Positions 17,903 to 24,688 of a stretch of DNA of 46,332 nt are shown one piece after another (the stretch's first letter is position 1; the number at the start of each line of letters is the position of its first letter). Under the pieces are notes generated by a model that saw nothing but the letters and a program-made list of their open reading frames with translations, ran no database searches and was not told the DNA's origin. Position numbers and translations under genes: made by a program. The stretch is from a virus: the IMG/VR virus record IMGVR_UViG_3300032677_000052, positions 1 to 46,332 of that record. The stretch is one strand, 5' to 3'.

Positions 17903-18724
17903 ATGGCTAACAATCCATCACCAAATAAGCTTCTTGATCGTCCAGACAAAGGTGATTTGGATTGGTCAACGCCGCTTAATTATAACTTTACGGATCTTGA
18001 TAGCATCCTTGGCGCGACAGTCCAGCCAGTTAACGTCGCCAATGTTTATACGTTGAGTAGCACGGACATACAAAACTCACGCATTAACGTAACTGGCACA
18101 ATTACGGCTGATGCTAATGTTACAATTCCAGCTACATTTGGCGGTTATTGGATTGTTTCAAATAACACGACTGGCGCTTTTAATGTTCGCGTTAAAGTAT
18201 TGACTGGCGCAAATCTCGTTACGGTTCCTCAAGGATTTTCAACGATCGTCTTTAGCAACGGCACAGAGGCATACGACGCTTTAAGTAGCAAGCTAAATGT
18301 CACGGGTGGAACGGTATCGGGCAATCTTTCTCTTGGCGGCGTCCTGAATGTTGGAACAGGTAAGTTGGTATTTGATCCTACATCAACTTCTCCTGTTTTA
18401 AACGTTTCTGGTAATATCGTAGCTTCTGGAAATGTTACAGCTTTTGGAACAATCCCTTCCGACGAAAGATTAAAAGAAGACGTCAGAACGCTTGAAGATT
18501 CTCTGGATATTATTAAGCGATTGCGTGGGGTTAGCTTTATCTTAAAAAATACCAAGAAGCCATCTCTTGGTCTTATCGCGCAAGAAGTTCAAGAAGTTTT
18601 GCCATCTCTTGTATATCAGGGCCCAGATGAGATGTTGAGTGTTGCATACGCCAACATGGTCGGTGTTCTCATTGAAGCTGTTAAAGAGTTGTCCGATCGT
18701 GTCGAACAATTAGAGAAGAAATAA
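17903..18724 (+). CDS. Second tail fibre/appendage with S74 chaperone domain
   Basis: 273 residues. The N-terminus (NPSPNKLLDRPDKGDLDWSTPLNYNFTDLDSILG) is the short virion-attachment type used in phage fibres; a beta-rich shaft (about 45-185) follows; the C-terminus SDERLKEDVRTL ... GLIAQEVQEVLPSLV ... LIEAVKELSDRVEQLE is a Peptidase_S74 intramolecular chaperone with the Ser-Lys pair in SDERLK. It overlaps the glycine-rich adhesin gene by one base. With the gene at 1-1488 this gives two S74-matured appendages in one phage. Confidence 0.85.
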   Translation: MANNPSPNKLLDRPDKGDLDWSTPLNYNFTDLDSILGATVQPVNVANVYTLSSTDIQNSRINVTGTITADANVTIPATFGGYWIVSNNTTGAFNVRVKVLTGANLVTVPQGFSTIVFSNGTEAYDALSSKLNVTGGTVSGNLSLGGVLNVGTGKLVFDPTSTSPVLNVSGNIVASGNVTAFGTIPSDERLKEDVRTLEDSLDIIKRLRGVSFILKNTKKPSLGLIAQEVQEVLPSLVYQGPDEMLSVAYANMVGVLIEAVKELSDRVEQLEKK

Positions 18725-19407
18725 TGACTCTTCCTGCAAGCGGTCCTCTTGTTCTTGGGTTGGCTAGTGGAGGCAACTCCATCAATAGCGAATTTGGCTA
18801 CGGGAATGATTTAGGGTCGTATCGTGGCGTTTATTATGGTTTAGGAGGTCAAGAATTTAGATTTCCTGTTTCTCCTAATTCTATTGCAATGAATTTATTT
18901 TATAGCACATATAAAATTGTTGGCGGGTCTCGGACTTTTAATAGCACACAATCTTTTGTTATTCCTGTTTATAATACAATTACGATTACTGTCCAAGGAG
19001 GACAGGGAGGCGCATCTGGCGCTCCTGGATATATTAGTTCTCCTTGTACGGGAGCCGGCAAATTCACTTCAGGTTCTTCCGGAGGATACGGTTCCGGATC
19101 TTCTTTTGGCGGCTATTTATCTGCGGCAGGCGGAGCTGGTGGAGCAGGTTCTGCTTCATCAAGCAATCCAGGACAGTCTGGTCAGGTTATTTCAACAACT
19201 TATACTAATCCAGTTCAAGGAGGATCAGGCCCTCCATCTGGAACAACCGTTACTGTTTCAATTGGCGGGGGCGGTTCTGGTGGCGGTGGTGGCTGTCTTG
19301 TTTATCAACTTATAGTTGGAACAACTAATTTTGGTTGCGCATGTTGGAACAATGCCGCTTCTGGCAGTGGAGGCGCAGCAGGCGTTGTCACTGTAACGTG
19401 GGCATAA
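18724..19407 (+). CDS. Glycine-rich tail adhesin
   Basis: 227 residues. The start MTLPASGPLVLGLASGGNSINSEFGYG is typical of phage receptor-binding and distal tail proteins. From about residue 75 there is a lectin-like strand set and Gly-rich loops (GGQGGASGAPG, GGAGGAGSASSSNPG, GGGGSGGGGG) resembling polyglycine-helix adhesins such as T-even gp38. It is coupled to the S74 fibre and ends the late operon. It probably makes the host contact; the Gly-rich loops are the expected variable region. Confidence 0.7.
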   Translation: MTLPASGPLVLGLASGGNSINSEFGYGNDLGSYRGVYYGLGGQEFRFPVSPNSIAMNLFYSTYKIVGGSRTFNSTQSFVIPVYNTITITVQGGQGGASGAPGYISSPCTGAGKFTSGSSGGYGSGSSFGGYLSAAGGAGGAGSASSSNPGQSGQVISTTYTNPVQGGSGPPSGTTVTVSIGGGGSGGGGGCLVYQLIVGTTNFGCACWNNAASGSGGAAGVVTVTWA

Positions 19408-19432
19408 ATATTTGCATCCCGACCACGAACAA

Positions 19433-19537
19433 ATGTTAATGGCGATTATAAAAGCAGCTTTGCTTATCTTAATCGCCATTTATAGTTTTAAGTTAGGTCG
19501 CGTGTTTTATGACTTTATGCAATTAACGCTTGAGTAG
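19433..19537 (+). CDS. Possible tiny membrane protein, 34 aa
   Basis: A short frame reads MLMAIIKAALLILIAIYSFKLGRVFYDFMQLTLE, with one hydrophobic helix and a basic end. No good ribosome-binding site precedes the ATG, though a TTG at 19412 in frame would add HPDHEQ-type residues. The frame coincides with a perfect 11-bp inverted repeat, so the conserved feature may be the hairpin and not a protein. Confidence 0.3.
   Translation: MLMAIIKAALLILIAIYSFKLGRVFYDFMQLTLE
19438..19480. terminator. Long hairpin between convergent genes, likely bidirectional terminator
   Basis: AATGGCGATTA (19438-19448) and TAATCGCCATT (19470-19480) are perfect 11-nt inverted arms; the 21-nt loop contains a second small stem, AAGCA with TGCTT. 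It lies between the plus-strand adhesin gene and the minus-strand gcrA-like gene, where transcription from both sides must stop. No long U-run follows on the plus side (TATAGTTTTAAG), so terminator strength is uncertain. Confidence 0.5.
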
Positions 19538-19539
19538 AT

Positions 19540-20019
19540 TTACATATTTTTGCGAAGCATTTTTTCCAAATTACCGCGTGCAGGGTAGTAGCATATCGAG
19601 TAATGCTCGGCGCAATAAGAACCACGCGTCTGCATCTCACCACAGTATTTAACAGGCGTTTCGTCACCTGAAATAATAAATCTACATGAGTTCAGTTTAA
19701 GATCCAGTAATTCTATGCCACCTGAACGCGTTGGCAGTGAAGGAACATTTTCTATTTGTAAATCTTTAGGTATTATATTTATTGCTTTTGGGTTATGTCT
19801 TTTGGCGTAATCTTCTTCTCTAACTTTTCTTGCTTCAACAACTCTTTTCTTATGCTGTTCTTTTTCATCACGCGCAAAAACGTGACCCTTGCGTCTTAGT
19901 CTATTAACCATGCCAATAACGGCATTGCGCGTCATATTAAGCTTCTCGCCAATTTGGCTGCCGCTTAACCCCTCTTCCCAATATTTAATAAGTTGGTCTC
20001 TTTGCTTTGAACTGATCAT
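19540..20019 (-). CDS. gcrA: GcrA-like cell-cycle transcriptional regulator
   Basis: 159 residues from the ATG at 20019, which has AAGGA 8 bases upstream; earlier in-frame starts lack one. The N-terminal helix-turn-helix (LIKYWEEGLSGSQIGEKLNMTRNAVIGMVNRLRRKGH, about 8-45) matches the GcrA DNA-binding domain, and the C-terminal Cys/His module (SCRFIISGD ... YCGE ... GSYCAEHYSICYYPARG) matches the conserved GcrA sigma-70-binding end. In Alphaproteobacteria GcrA binds RNA polymerase sigma-70 and stimulates promoters carrying CcrM-methylated GANTC. A phage copy could redirect host transcription or time expression to the cell cycle (inference). It is transcribed alone, divergently from the phosphoesterase gene. 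Confidence 0.85.
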   Translation of the reverse strand: MISSKQRDQLIKYWEEGLSGSQIGEKLNMTRNAVIGMVNRLRRKGHVFARDEKEQHKKRVVEARKVREEDYAKRHNPKAINIIPKDLQIENVPSLPTRSGGIELLDLKLNSCRFIISGDETPVKYCGEMQTRGSYCAEHYSICYYPARGNLEKMLRKNM

Positions 20020-20039
20020 GTCGATTTCCTTGCTATATT

Positions 20040-20047
20040 TCGATATT
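20040..20047 (-). promoter_or_regulatory. AATATCGA leader element of gcrA-like gene
   Basis: On the minus strand AATATCGA ends 20 bases before the gcrA-like ATG. The same octamer, as part of the 12-nt palindrome AATATCGATATT, ends 22 bases before the gapR-like gene at 35419. The near-equal spacing suggests a shared leader or operator; this is inference from two sites. Confidence 0.35.
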
Positions 20048-20068
20048 AAATGTAAAATACATAACCCA

Positions 20069-20103
20069 TTGACATAAAACGACAATAATTAACGTCTATA
20101 GGG
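20069..20103 (+). promoter_or_regulatory. Candidate promoter for the phosphoesterase operon
   Basis: A perfect TTGACA (20069-20074) lies in the divergent gap upstream of 20133. The region 17 bases further is a poor -10 match; TATAGG at 20097 is at 22 bases. The run TATAGGGT is also found behind the TTGACA at 26576. Treat as candidate only. Confidence 0.35.
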
Positions 20104-20132
20104 TTAGTGCCCCGATATTACAGGGAACGCCA

Positions 20133-21425
20133 ATGATTGCAAGAGAAGAAGCTGAAGAACTAATCAGCTTAATTGAACAGGCGCTCCGTAACGGGGATTA
20201 TCCAGACGGACATAAATGCGTTAACCATCAAAGGCTGGCAACAGCAACTATCGCAAAAAAATTAGGTGTTCACAGATCGGTTATTGCCAGAAAGCTGGGA
20301 GAGTCAAAGAGAGAACATGGGTTAGAACCAAATTGGAAAATATTTACTGGTATCAAAGAAGAAAACGCCGACCACATCATTGTCCGACGCCTTAAAGATA
20401 AATTGGCAATAGCAGAGACAAGAGCGGCCAAGGCTGAACGCACCAACATTAGCTCAGAGGCGATTAGGGAAGGCATTTTAGGTCTTGCCGCCACGCCACT
20501 AGAGCCGCAGCCCTGGAAGCCATCTAAAGGCGATAAGAAGGGACAGAAAGAGGCGCTGGTTCTTATGGTATCGGACGTCCATATGGGCGAGACGATCGAC
20601 AAGAATCAGATGGGCGGCAGGAATACATTTGATAAAAAGATTTGCGGTAAACGTCTTGAGCGTCTATTCCAAGGCGTCGTCAAAATGGGGACTGTCCACT
20701 GGTCTGGTCCTCCGCCTGGCGTGATATATGTTATACTTGGCGGCGATCTTATCAGCGGTGAAATCCACGAAGAATTAGCGAAGTCTAATGATCTACTTGC
20801 TATCCCCGCTGTCAGAGAACTTGCAACGCATATCATATCTGGGCTTGAACTCCTTCTCGAATCCTTTGACTGCGAAATTCGAGTCGTCTCCGTTCCGGGC
20901 AACCATGGACGGACAACCCGTAAGCCAGAATCAAAGGGATTTGTCCTCAACTCCTACGACACCCTCGTCGCCTGGCTCGTCGAAAGCTGGTTCATGGCAA
21001 AAGGGACCAAGCGGATATCATTTGCAGCCCCGGCGTCGGGTGATGCGTTAATCAATATCTGCGGCTGGAATTTCCTTTTCACTCATGGCGATAGGATAGG
21101 GTCGCGGGGTGGCATGGGTATGGTTGGTCCGGTTGCAACAATTGCTCGTGGTATGCAACGCGTTATTCAGGACTATGCGGCAGAGCAAATCGTGGTAGAC
21201 TATGTGGTTGTTGGCCATTTCCACACCAGCGTCGAGCTGGAGCAAGGATTTTGTAATGGCTCAGTCTCAGGTCCCAGTGAGTATAGCCGCTCTGGTCGTA
21301 TGCGTAGCAGCCCTTGCAGCCAGTGGCTCCTTAGTGTTCATCCTAATCACGGCGTTGCTAGACGCTGGAAACTCATACTCGGCGCGCCCGATGAAGGCAG
21401 TATATATAAGGGAAGGGCGGCGTAA
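20133..21425 (+). CDS. HTH-metallophosphoesterase (calcineurin-like)
   Basis: 430 residues. N-terminal helix-turn-helix (RLATATIAKKLGVHRSVIARKL, about 34-55) and a coiled linker, then the five metallophosphoesterase motifs in order: SDVHMGE (147), GGDLISGE (203), PGNHGR (255), THGDR (316) and GHFHT (360). These bind two metal ions. Enzymes of this group in phages are believed to act as nucleases or phosphodiesterases in DNA processing; the added DNA-binding domain supports a DNA role. It starts the short plus-strand operon opposite the gcrA-like gene. GGGAACGCC precedes the ATG. Confidence 0.8.
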   Translation: MIAREEAEELISLIEQALRNGDYPDGHKCVNHQRLATATIAKKLGVHRSVIARKLGESKREHGLEPNWKIFTGIKEENADHIIVRRLKDKLAIAETRAAKAERTNISSEAIREGILGLAATPLEPQPWKPSKGDKKGQKEALVLMVSDVHMGETIDKNQMGGRNTFDKKICGKRLERLFQGVVKMGTVHWSGPPPGVIYVILGGDLISGEIHEELAKSNDLLAIPAVRELATHIISGLELLLESFDCEIRVVSVPGNHGRTTRKPESKGFVLNSYDTLVAWLVESWFMAKGTKRISFAAPASGDALINICGWNFLFTHGDRIGSRGGMGMVGPVATIARGMQRVIQDYAAEQIVVDYVVVGHFHTSVELEQGFCNGSVSGPSEYSRSGRMRSSPCSQWLLSVHPNHGVARRWKLILGAPDEGSIYKGRAA

Positions 21426-21438
21426 GCGTCCGTTCTGA
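21256..21438 (+). CDS. Possible overlapping small membrane protein
   Basis: In another frame inside the end of the phosphoesterase gene, an ATG at 21256 with GGAGCAAGGA upstream opens 60 codons that encode a long hydrophobic stretch (VSIAALVVCVAALAASGSLVFILITALL) and a basic tail, ending 11 bases before the next gene. The ending outside the host gene and the ribosome-binding site favour a real gene; the hydrophobic content could equally come from reading a conserved domain out of frame. Confidence 0.3.
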   Translation: MAQSQVPVSIAALVVCVAALAASGSLVFILITALLDAGNSYSARPMKAVYIREGRRKRPF

Positions 21439-21449
21439 GGGAGACTGAT

Positions 21450-21677
21450 ATGATTGACGACGAAGACGACATCGTTGAAATCGATACGTCTGATGGAGAC
21501 GAGTTTCCGTTAGATAGCGTGGCAGCTAGGGTCGTGGCATTTACGAAGTTAATTGCTCTTGTCGATCATTTGAAGAACGAGGACGCAAAGAAAGAAGCCA
21601 TTATGATGCTTGGAGCTGTCAGGCGTTCGTTTAAGACGATTCCAACGGCTGAAGGGGTTACGCCGATAAAGTCATAG
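21450..21677 (+). CDS. Small acidic hypothetical protein, 75 aa
   Basis: Starts within the recurrent initiation sequence GGGAGACTGATATG. The N-terminal 20 residues are very acidic (DDEDDIVEIDTSDGDEF), followed by an amphipathic helix (ARVVAFTKLIALVDHLKNEDAKKEAIMML). No family recognised. It ends the plus operon that begins with the phosphoesterase. An acidic small early protein could be a DNA mimic or a protein-interaction module, but this is speculation. Confidence 0.6.
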   Translation: MIDDEDDIVEIDTSDGDEFPLDSVAARVVAFTKLIALVDHLKNEDAKKEAIMMLGAVRRSFKTIPTAEGVTPIKS

Positions 21678-21785
21678 TCTGACTATGTATTTTTGATGCT
21701 TTGTAAACTTCGTGCGTCATATTTGGATCATATGAAGGCTTTGTGAGCCATATATGGATTACGGCATTATACCGTATCTGAAATA

Positions 21786-21801
21786 TTTACTGTTCAGTAA
21801 A
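21786..21801. repeat. 16-nt inverted repeat, copy 1
   Basis: TTTACTG-TT-CAGTAAA, perfect 7-nt arms. It covers the stop of the minus-strand gene at 21787 and is followed on the plus strand by T-rich sequence. A related palindrome lies 49 bases away with a matched base-pair change in the arms. It may be an operator or part of a terminator between the convergent operons. Confidence 0.5.
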
Positions 21802-22029
21802 ATTTTTACCTTTTTTTATTTGAGAACTATTATATTTACCGTTCGGTAAAATCTGCCAAAAGTGTTCACACGGGCCTTTGTAATCATCAGGCCAAATGAA
21901 ATACGATTGCCAATATTCACTGGCCTTTGTGCCGCTATCTTTGTGTCGGTAACACTCGTTCGACTTTGGGCAAATGGTTACGGCGCACATGCTGATGTCA
22001 GGCACTGTCCTTCTCTCCCAAAATAGCAT
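21787..22029 (-). CDS. Small Cys-rich protein, possible metal-binding
   Basis: 80 residues from the ATG at 22029; an internal ATG at 21990 (MCAVTICPKSNECYRHKDSGT) would fit the conserved part better and avoid most of the overlap with the upstream gene. The pattern CxxxxCxxxxxCYRHxxSGTxxxxxWQSYxxW ... CEHFW has four Cys and two His, suggesting a zinc-binding fold. I associate this kind of protein with early regions of many phages, without known function. Confidence 0.65.
   Translation of the reverse strand: MLFWERRTVPDISMCAVTICPKSNECYRHKDSGTKASEYWQSYFIWPDDYKGPCEHFWQILPNGKYNSSQIKKGKNFTEQ
21835..21850. repeat. 16-nt inverted repeat, copy 2
   Basis: TTTACCG-TT-CGGTAAA, perfect 7-nt arms. Relative to copy 1 the sixth base is C instead of T and its partner is G instead of A, so the symmetry is kept. 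It lies inside the coding end of the gene at 21787, where it encodes LPNGK. Confidence 0.5.
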
Positions 22030-22234
22030 GTTCTATTTCAGTATCTATTTCCTCATGCGACATATAAGGAAAACAACGCAGCATATTGACACGAAATGCC
22101 GCTTTTAGCAGCATATTCTCAGTGCAGAGGTGTTCAATAGCGTCAGCTGCTGTTTTAGCTGCTGGGTTTATTTGCCAAGGATCAGTCCCGTGTTCGCCAC
22201 GCAAACGCTCTAAGAGGGATGTATAGTCAGTCAT
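21998..22234 (-). CDS. Hypothetical protein, 78 aa
   Basis: MTDYTSLLERLRGEHGTDPWQINPAAKTAADAIEHLCTENMLLKAAF is the kind of short helical protein (ending in a coiled part with AADAIEHLxxEN) that recurs in phage early regions; the gene at 27531 has a similar theme (AATVIEHLHAENEELK). Function unknown. It overlaps its upstream neighbour by 4 bases, so it is part of the minus-strand operon. Confidence 0.65.
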   Translation of the reverse strand: MTDYTSLLERLRGEHGTDPWQINPAAKTAADAIEHLCTENMLLKAAFRVNMLRCFPYMSHEEIDTEIEHAILGEKDSA

Positions 22235-22602
22235 TCTGCCTTCTCCAAATCTGATCTTTCCTCAAGATGATGCAAAATATCCTCGCCCTCTCGTATCAAA
22301 GAGTCAGGTATTTCTGTCGTCATTGTCAGCTCATTGCGTCTTGCTTCCGGCAAACTGCCGTATTTAAACAACTTTTCCATCCAATATTCTAAAAGCGCAA
22401 TACGTCTCGACATTCGTTTACGGTGCCAAAGATAGGTGTCACACTCGAATTTCAGTCGATGTTCTAGTTCAGCGGTGCGCTTATCTTTTCTATCTAAATC
22501 ATACAGCGACTTCACGCATATCTTGGCGTCATCATATCTGCTTTCAAATTGCAGCTTTGATATAAGCTCAACAAGCTCAGGGTATGACTTTTTGTCGGTC
22601 AT
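22231..22602 (-). CDS. Hypothetical protein, 123 aa, helical
   Basis: Strongly helical and charged with no membrane segment (ELVELISKLQFESRYDDAKICVKSLYDLDRKDKRTAELEHRLKF). No family recognised. Start and stop overlap the neighbours by 4 bases (ATGA), consistent with a translationally coupled early operon. Confidence 0.65.
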   Translation of the reverse strand: MTDKKSYPELVELISKLQFESRYDDAKICVKSLYDLDRKDKRTAELEHRLKFECDTYLWHRKRMSRRIALLEYWMEKLFKYGSLPEARRNELTMTTEIPDSLIREGEDILHHLEERSDLEKAE

Positions 22603-22733
22603 TTTGATGCCCTCACCGAACGTCTCAATTTCTTAAACTTCTTCTTTAATTTCTTTAACTCCTTGGCAAGACCGCTAATAGGATCTTTCTTCTCTTCTTC
22701 AGAATACGGAACTTTTGAATCATCTTTTTTCAT
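22599..22733 (-). CDS. Small Lys-rich protein, 44 aa
   Basis: The ATG at 22733 forms an ATGA overlap with the upstream gene's stop and follows GGGGAAACC; a longer frame from 22868 would overlap the neighbour by more than 130 bases and reads as a shadow. The protein is acidic at first (DDSKVPYSEEEKKDP) and then very basic (LKKLKKKFKKLRRSVRASK), like a nucleic-acid-binding tail. Function unknown. Confidence 0.55.
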   Translation of the reverse strand: MKKDDSKVPYSEEEKKDPISGLAKELKKLKKKFKKLRRSVRASK

Positions 22734-22918
22734 GGTTTCCCCGACCGTATTTCTTCTTGAATGCTTTTCACGACTTTTAGTAAAACCAGCAAGGAATGAG
22801 CGTCTATATCGCCATAATGCGTTGCTATGTAACTCGACCTTTGCCATTCTTCCGTAATTGCAATGCATCTTGCACGTTCGTTTTTGATCCCATCTGCGTA
22901 TGTTGGATCGTCATTCAT
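22730..22918 (-). CDS. Hypothetical protein, 62 aa
   Basis: MNDDPTYADGIKNERARCIAITEEWQRSSYIATHYGDIDAHSLLVLLKVVKSIQEEIRSGKP resembles the many phage proteins with a G-x-x-x-ER-x-RCIAI helix, whose role is unknown. It overlaps the upstream gene by 8 bases and the downstream gene by 4 bases. Confidence 0.6.
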   Translation of the reverse strand: MNDDPTYADGIKNERARCIAITEEWQRSSYIATHYGDIDAHSLLVLLKVVKSIQEEIRSGKP

Positions 22919-23111
22919 CTGTCTTTTCCTTTTTAACTGGGTAAACCGTTATCTCTATTTCTGGATCTACAGGTTCACCTTCTCCCCGCCAAACATACAG
23001 GCTGGCGTAGCAGGCGTGTGGAAGCGGTAGATAAGACTCAAACTCCCATCCTAATCTCTCAAAGTCTTTTTCCTTCGAGAAAGGCACATACCTGTAAAAC
23101 TTCTCTGTCAT
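22911..23111 (-). CDS. Hypothetical protein, 66 aa
   Basis: MTEKFYRYVPFSKEKDFERLGWEFE followed by a short beta part (YASLYVWRGEGEPVDPEIEI). The YxPFSKxxDFxxLGW pattern occurs in small phage proteins of unknown function. It begins at the stop of the DnaA-like gene (one-base overlap). Confidence 0.6.
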   Translation of the reverse strand: MTEKFYRYVPFSKEKDFERLGWEFESYLPLPHACYASLYVWRGEGEPVDPEIEITVYPVKKEKTDE

Positions 23112-23467
23112 TACGCCACCTTGTAAATCGGCTGTATTGGGAAGATCGTTTTCGGTGGCATCATATCATCATTTTTATCGTAATTTGGAATTTTCATTTT
23201 AACTTTAGGAGGGTCCCAACGGCGCTCTTCGATAGGCATGGACTCAATGCGCTTAACGCCATGCAATACGCTGGTATGATCTCTGTTCCCAAAATATCTG
23301 CCTATGGCGGGGTAAGAAAAACCCGTCTCAATCTTTGCTCGCCACATACAGTAATGACGCAAGTGGCATAATTCATGTGTTCTTTTTTCACCAGTAATGT
23401 CTGACGCAGGAACGCCGGTTCTTTCAGACTCTTGGCGGATTATGTCCATAACTTTTACTTTTCGCAT
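23111..23467 (-). CDS. Orphan DnaA domain IV (DnaA-box binding) protein
   Basis: 118 residues from the ATG at 23467, which follows GAGGTTGAG. The region about 10-75 (IIRQESERTGVPASDITGEKRTHELCHLRHYCMWRAKIETGFSYPAIGRYFGNRDHTSVLHGVKRIE) matches the C-terminal DnaA domain, including the signature GRYFGNRDHTSVLHGVKRI that contacts the DnaA box. The AAA+ domain is absent. The C-terminal extension of about 40 residues is not DnaA-like. A stand-alone domain IV could compete with host DnaA or recruit it to phage DNA (inference). Confidence 0.85.
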   Translation of the reverse strand: MRKVKVMDIIRQESERTGVPASDITGEKRTHELCHLRHYCMWRAKIETGFSYPAIGRYFGNRDHTSVLHGVKRIESMPIEERRWDPPKVKMKIPNYDKNDDMMPPKTIFPIQPIYKVA

Positions 23468-23512
23468 CTCAACCTCAATAAAATAAGGGGGAGATATCTC
23501 CCCCATAAAGTA

Positions 23513-23938
23513 TTAAACCGGCGTCACAATCTCGTCTTCAAGAGCATCAAGATTGATCGCAATCTTAGGAGGCATTTTTGTTTTTAGCGTCGTAATGTTT
23601 GCAGGCTTACGATCGGCTTTGCGCTGATAGCCAAGCTCAACTTCTGGCGTCTCACTGCGCTGCTTAACATAATCAGGCGCAAATACTGCTGCAAAAGCCT
23701 CGTAGTTGATGCTATCCAGATGGCTGTCCATGTGATCAGGCGTCGCAAATGAACGTGCGTTTTTAACGCAAGCCATAATGACTGCAATCTCATATGGGTG
23801 GAAATCGCGGCCAAGACGTAATGAAGACAGATCGGCAATAAGCTGGAAGTTGTCTTCAATCTGGCCGTAGTTCTGGCCTCTCTGACCTATAATTTCACTT
23901 GCTTGCTGTAATAAAGTATGTGGATCTTGCTTAGTCAT
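23513..23938 (-). CDS. DUF6378-type protein
   Basis: 141 residues. RGQNYGQIEDNFQLIADLSSLRLGRDFHPYEIAVIMACVKNARSFATPDHMDSHLDSINYEAFA (about 19-80) follows the DUF6378 pattern, a helical family that looks related to MazG-like nucleotide pyrophosphohydrolases and is common in phages. The tail (about 90-141) is less conserved. Possible role in nucleotide metabolism during phage DNA synthesis; no assay-based function is known to me. Confidence 0.7.
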   Translation of the reverse strand: MTKQDPHTLLQQASEIIGQRGQNYGQIEDNFQLIADLSSLRLGRDFHPYEIAVIMACVKNARSFATPDHMDSHLDSINYEAFAAVFAPDYVKQRSETPEVELGYQRKADRKPANITTLKTKMPPKIAINLDALEDEIVTPV

Positions 23939-23939
23939 T

Positions 23940-24197
23940 TTATTCCTTTCTGAAGCTGGCGGGATCGTTGTTCATAACCTTAACTTTCCCAACATATCGA
24001 TAGTTAATTGCCATATGCCCTCTACTATAATCCTCCTTCGTATTTTGATCTCGATAAAATTCTTGCACTATAACGAAATCATTTTCCGTTAATGCATCTA
24101 CAAATTCTTCCAAACTATTAACTGGATACTCAGCTTGGATCTGGTGAACTAGATTGCCGCTATAGGACGGCATAGACATGGTAATTAAAAACCTCAT
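23940..24197 (-). CDS. Hypothetical protein, 85 aa
   Basis: MRFLITMSMPSYSGNLVHQIQAEYPVNSLEEFVDALTENDFVIVQEFYRD is a small alpha/beta protein I do not assign to a family. Its ribosome-binding site (AGAGGCGG) lies in the end of the HNH gene, and its ATG comes one base after the HNH stop. This suggests the HNH gene was inserted so as to keep expression of this gene. Confidence 0.6.
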   Translation of the reverse strand: MRFLITMSMPSYSGNLVHQIQAEYPVNSLEEFVDALTENDFVIVQEFYRDQNTKEDYSRGHMAINYRYVGKVKVMNNDPASFRKE

Positions 24198-24680
24198 TTA
24201 CGCCGCCTCTTGTGTAAGATGTGACCATCTTTTGTTGTTTCTAATTAAAGAAACCAGCGCAATGCTAATGTTAAACATTTTAGCTATTTCTTCATGAGTT
24301 ATAACACCGCATAATTCTTTAATTTTATAAATATCTTCGTCAGATAATTTATGTTTAGAATGTTTTTCGCCTCTATTATGAGTTCCATGACGCAATTTAT
24401 CTGCCATATTACCTTTTCTTATGTCCCATCTTAAATGATTAGGATTAACGCATAATCTATTTCCACAATCGTGTGCAGCCTCGTGCTTATCTGTAGGCTT
24501 TGGCCCATGCAACATTTCGCATGAAATCCAAAAAGCCAAAACTCTTGACCCATTTAAAGTCATGCGGCCATATCCATGGCCATTGGTCCCAAATGGCCAG
24601 TTTATACAATCTTCTTTTGCAGAAGAGATATTTTCATAAAACCATTCAAGCATTTGCTTATTTTTTGCTTGATTACTCAT
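24198..24680 (-). CDS. HNH endonuclease, likely homing type
   Basis: 160 residues from the ATG at 24680 (GGAACAGATATG initiation sequence); a longer frame to 24737 has no ribosome-binding site. The core INWPFGTNGHGYGRM ... HEAAHDCGNRLCVNPNHLRWDIRKGN (about 27-94) is an HNH_3 nuclease, with the His of AHDCGNRLCVNPNHL as catalytic/metal residues. A helix-turn-helix (DEDIYKIKELCGVITHEEIAKMFNISIALVSLIRNNKRW) follows for DNA binding. Partial direct repeats flank the gene (24209 and 24689), consistent with a mobile gene inserted in the minus operon. Confidence 0.85.
   Translation of the reverse strand: MSNQAKNKQMLEWFYENISSAKEDCINWPFGTNGHGYGRMTLNGSRVLAFWISCEMLHGPKPTDKHEAAHDCGNRLCVNPNHLRWDIRKGNMADKLRHGTHNRGEKHSKHKLSDEDIYKIKELCGVITHEEIAKMFNISIALVSLIRNNKRWSHLTQEAA
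24209..24225. repeat. Direct repeat flanking HNH gene, left copy
   Basis: CTTGTGTAAGA followed directly by TGTGAC. The right copy at 24689 has the same two blocks with three extra bases between them. This copy lies in the C-terminal codons of the HNH gene. Confidence 0.45.
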
Positions 24681-24688
24681 ATCTGTTC

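Noticed and set aside
18917-19315. 132-codon plus frame inside the Gly-rich adhesin gene
   Set aside because: A frame shadow: Gly codons read out of frame give Leu/Val/Glu-rich sequence; the Gly-rich frame has the typical adhesin start.
20097-20103. A T7-type promoter at TATAGGG
   Set aside because: Outside TATAGGG the match to the T7 consensus is poor and there is no phage RNA polymerase gene in the window; kept only as a low-interest finding.
21786-21850. TetR-type operator
   Set aside because: The palindromes look like TetR-family operators in outline, but no TetR-type gene is in the window and copy 2 is inside a coding sequence, so no specific regulator is named.
22599-22868. Longer 89-codon version of the small Lys-rich gene
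   Set aside because: The upstream half overlaps another gene by over 130 bases; the ATG at 22733 with GGGGAAACC and an ATGA overlap is the better start.
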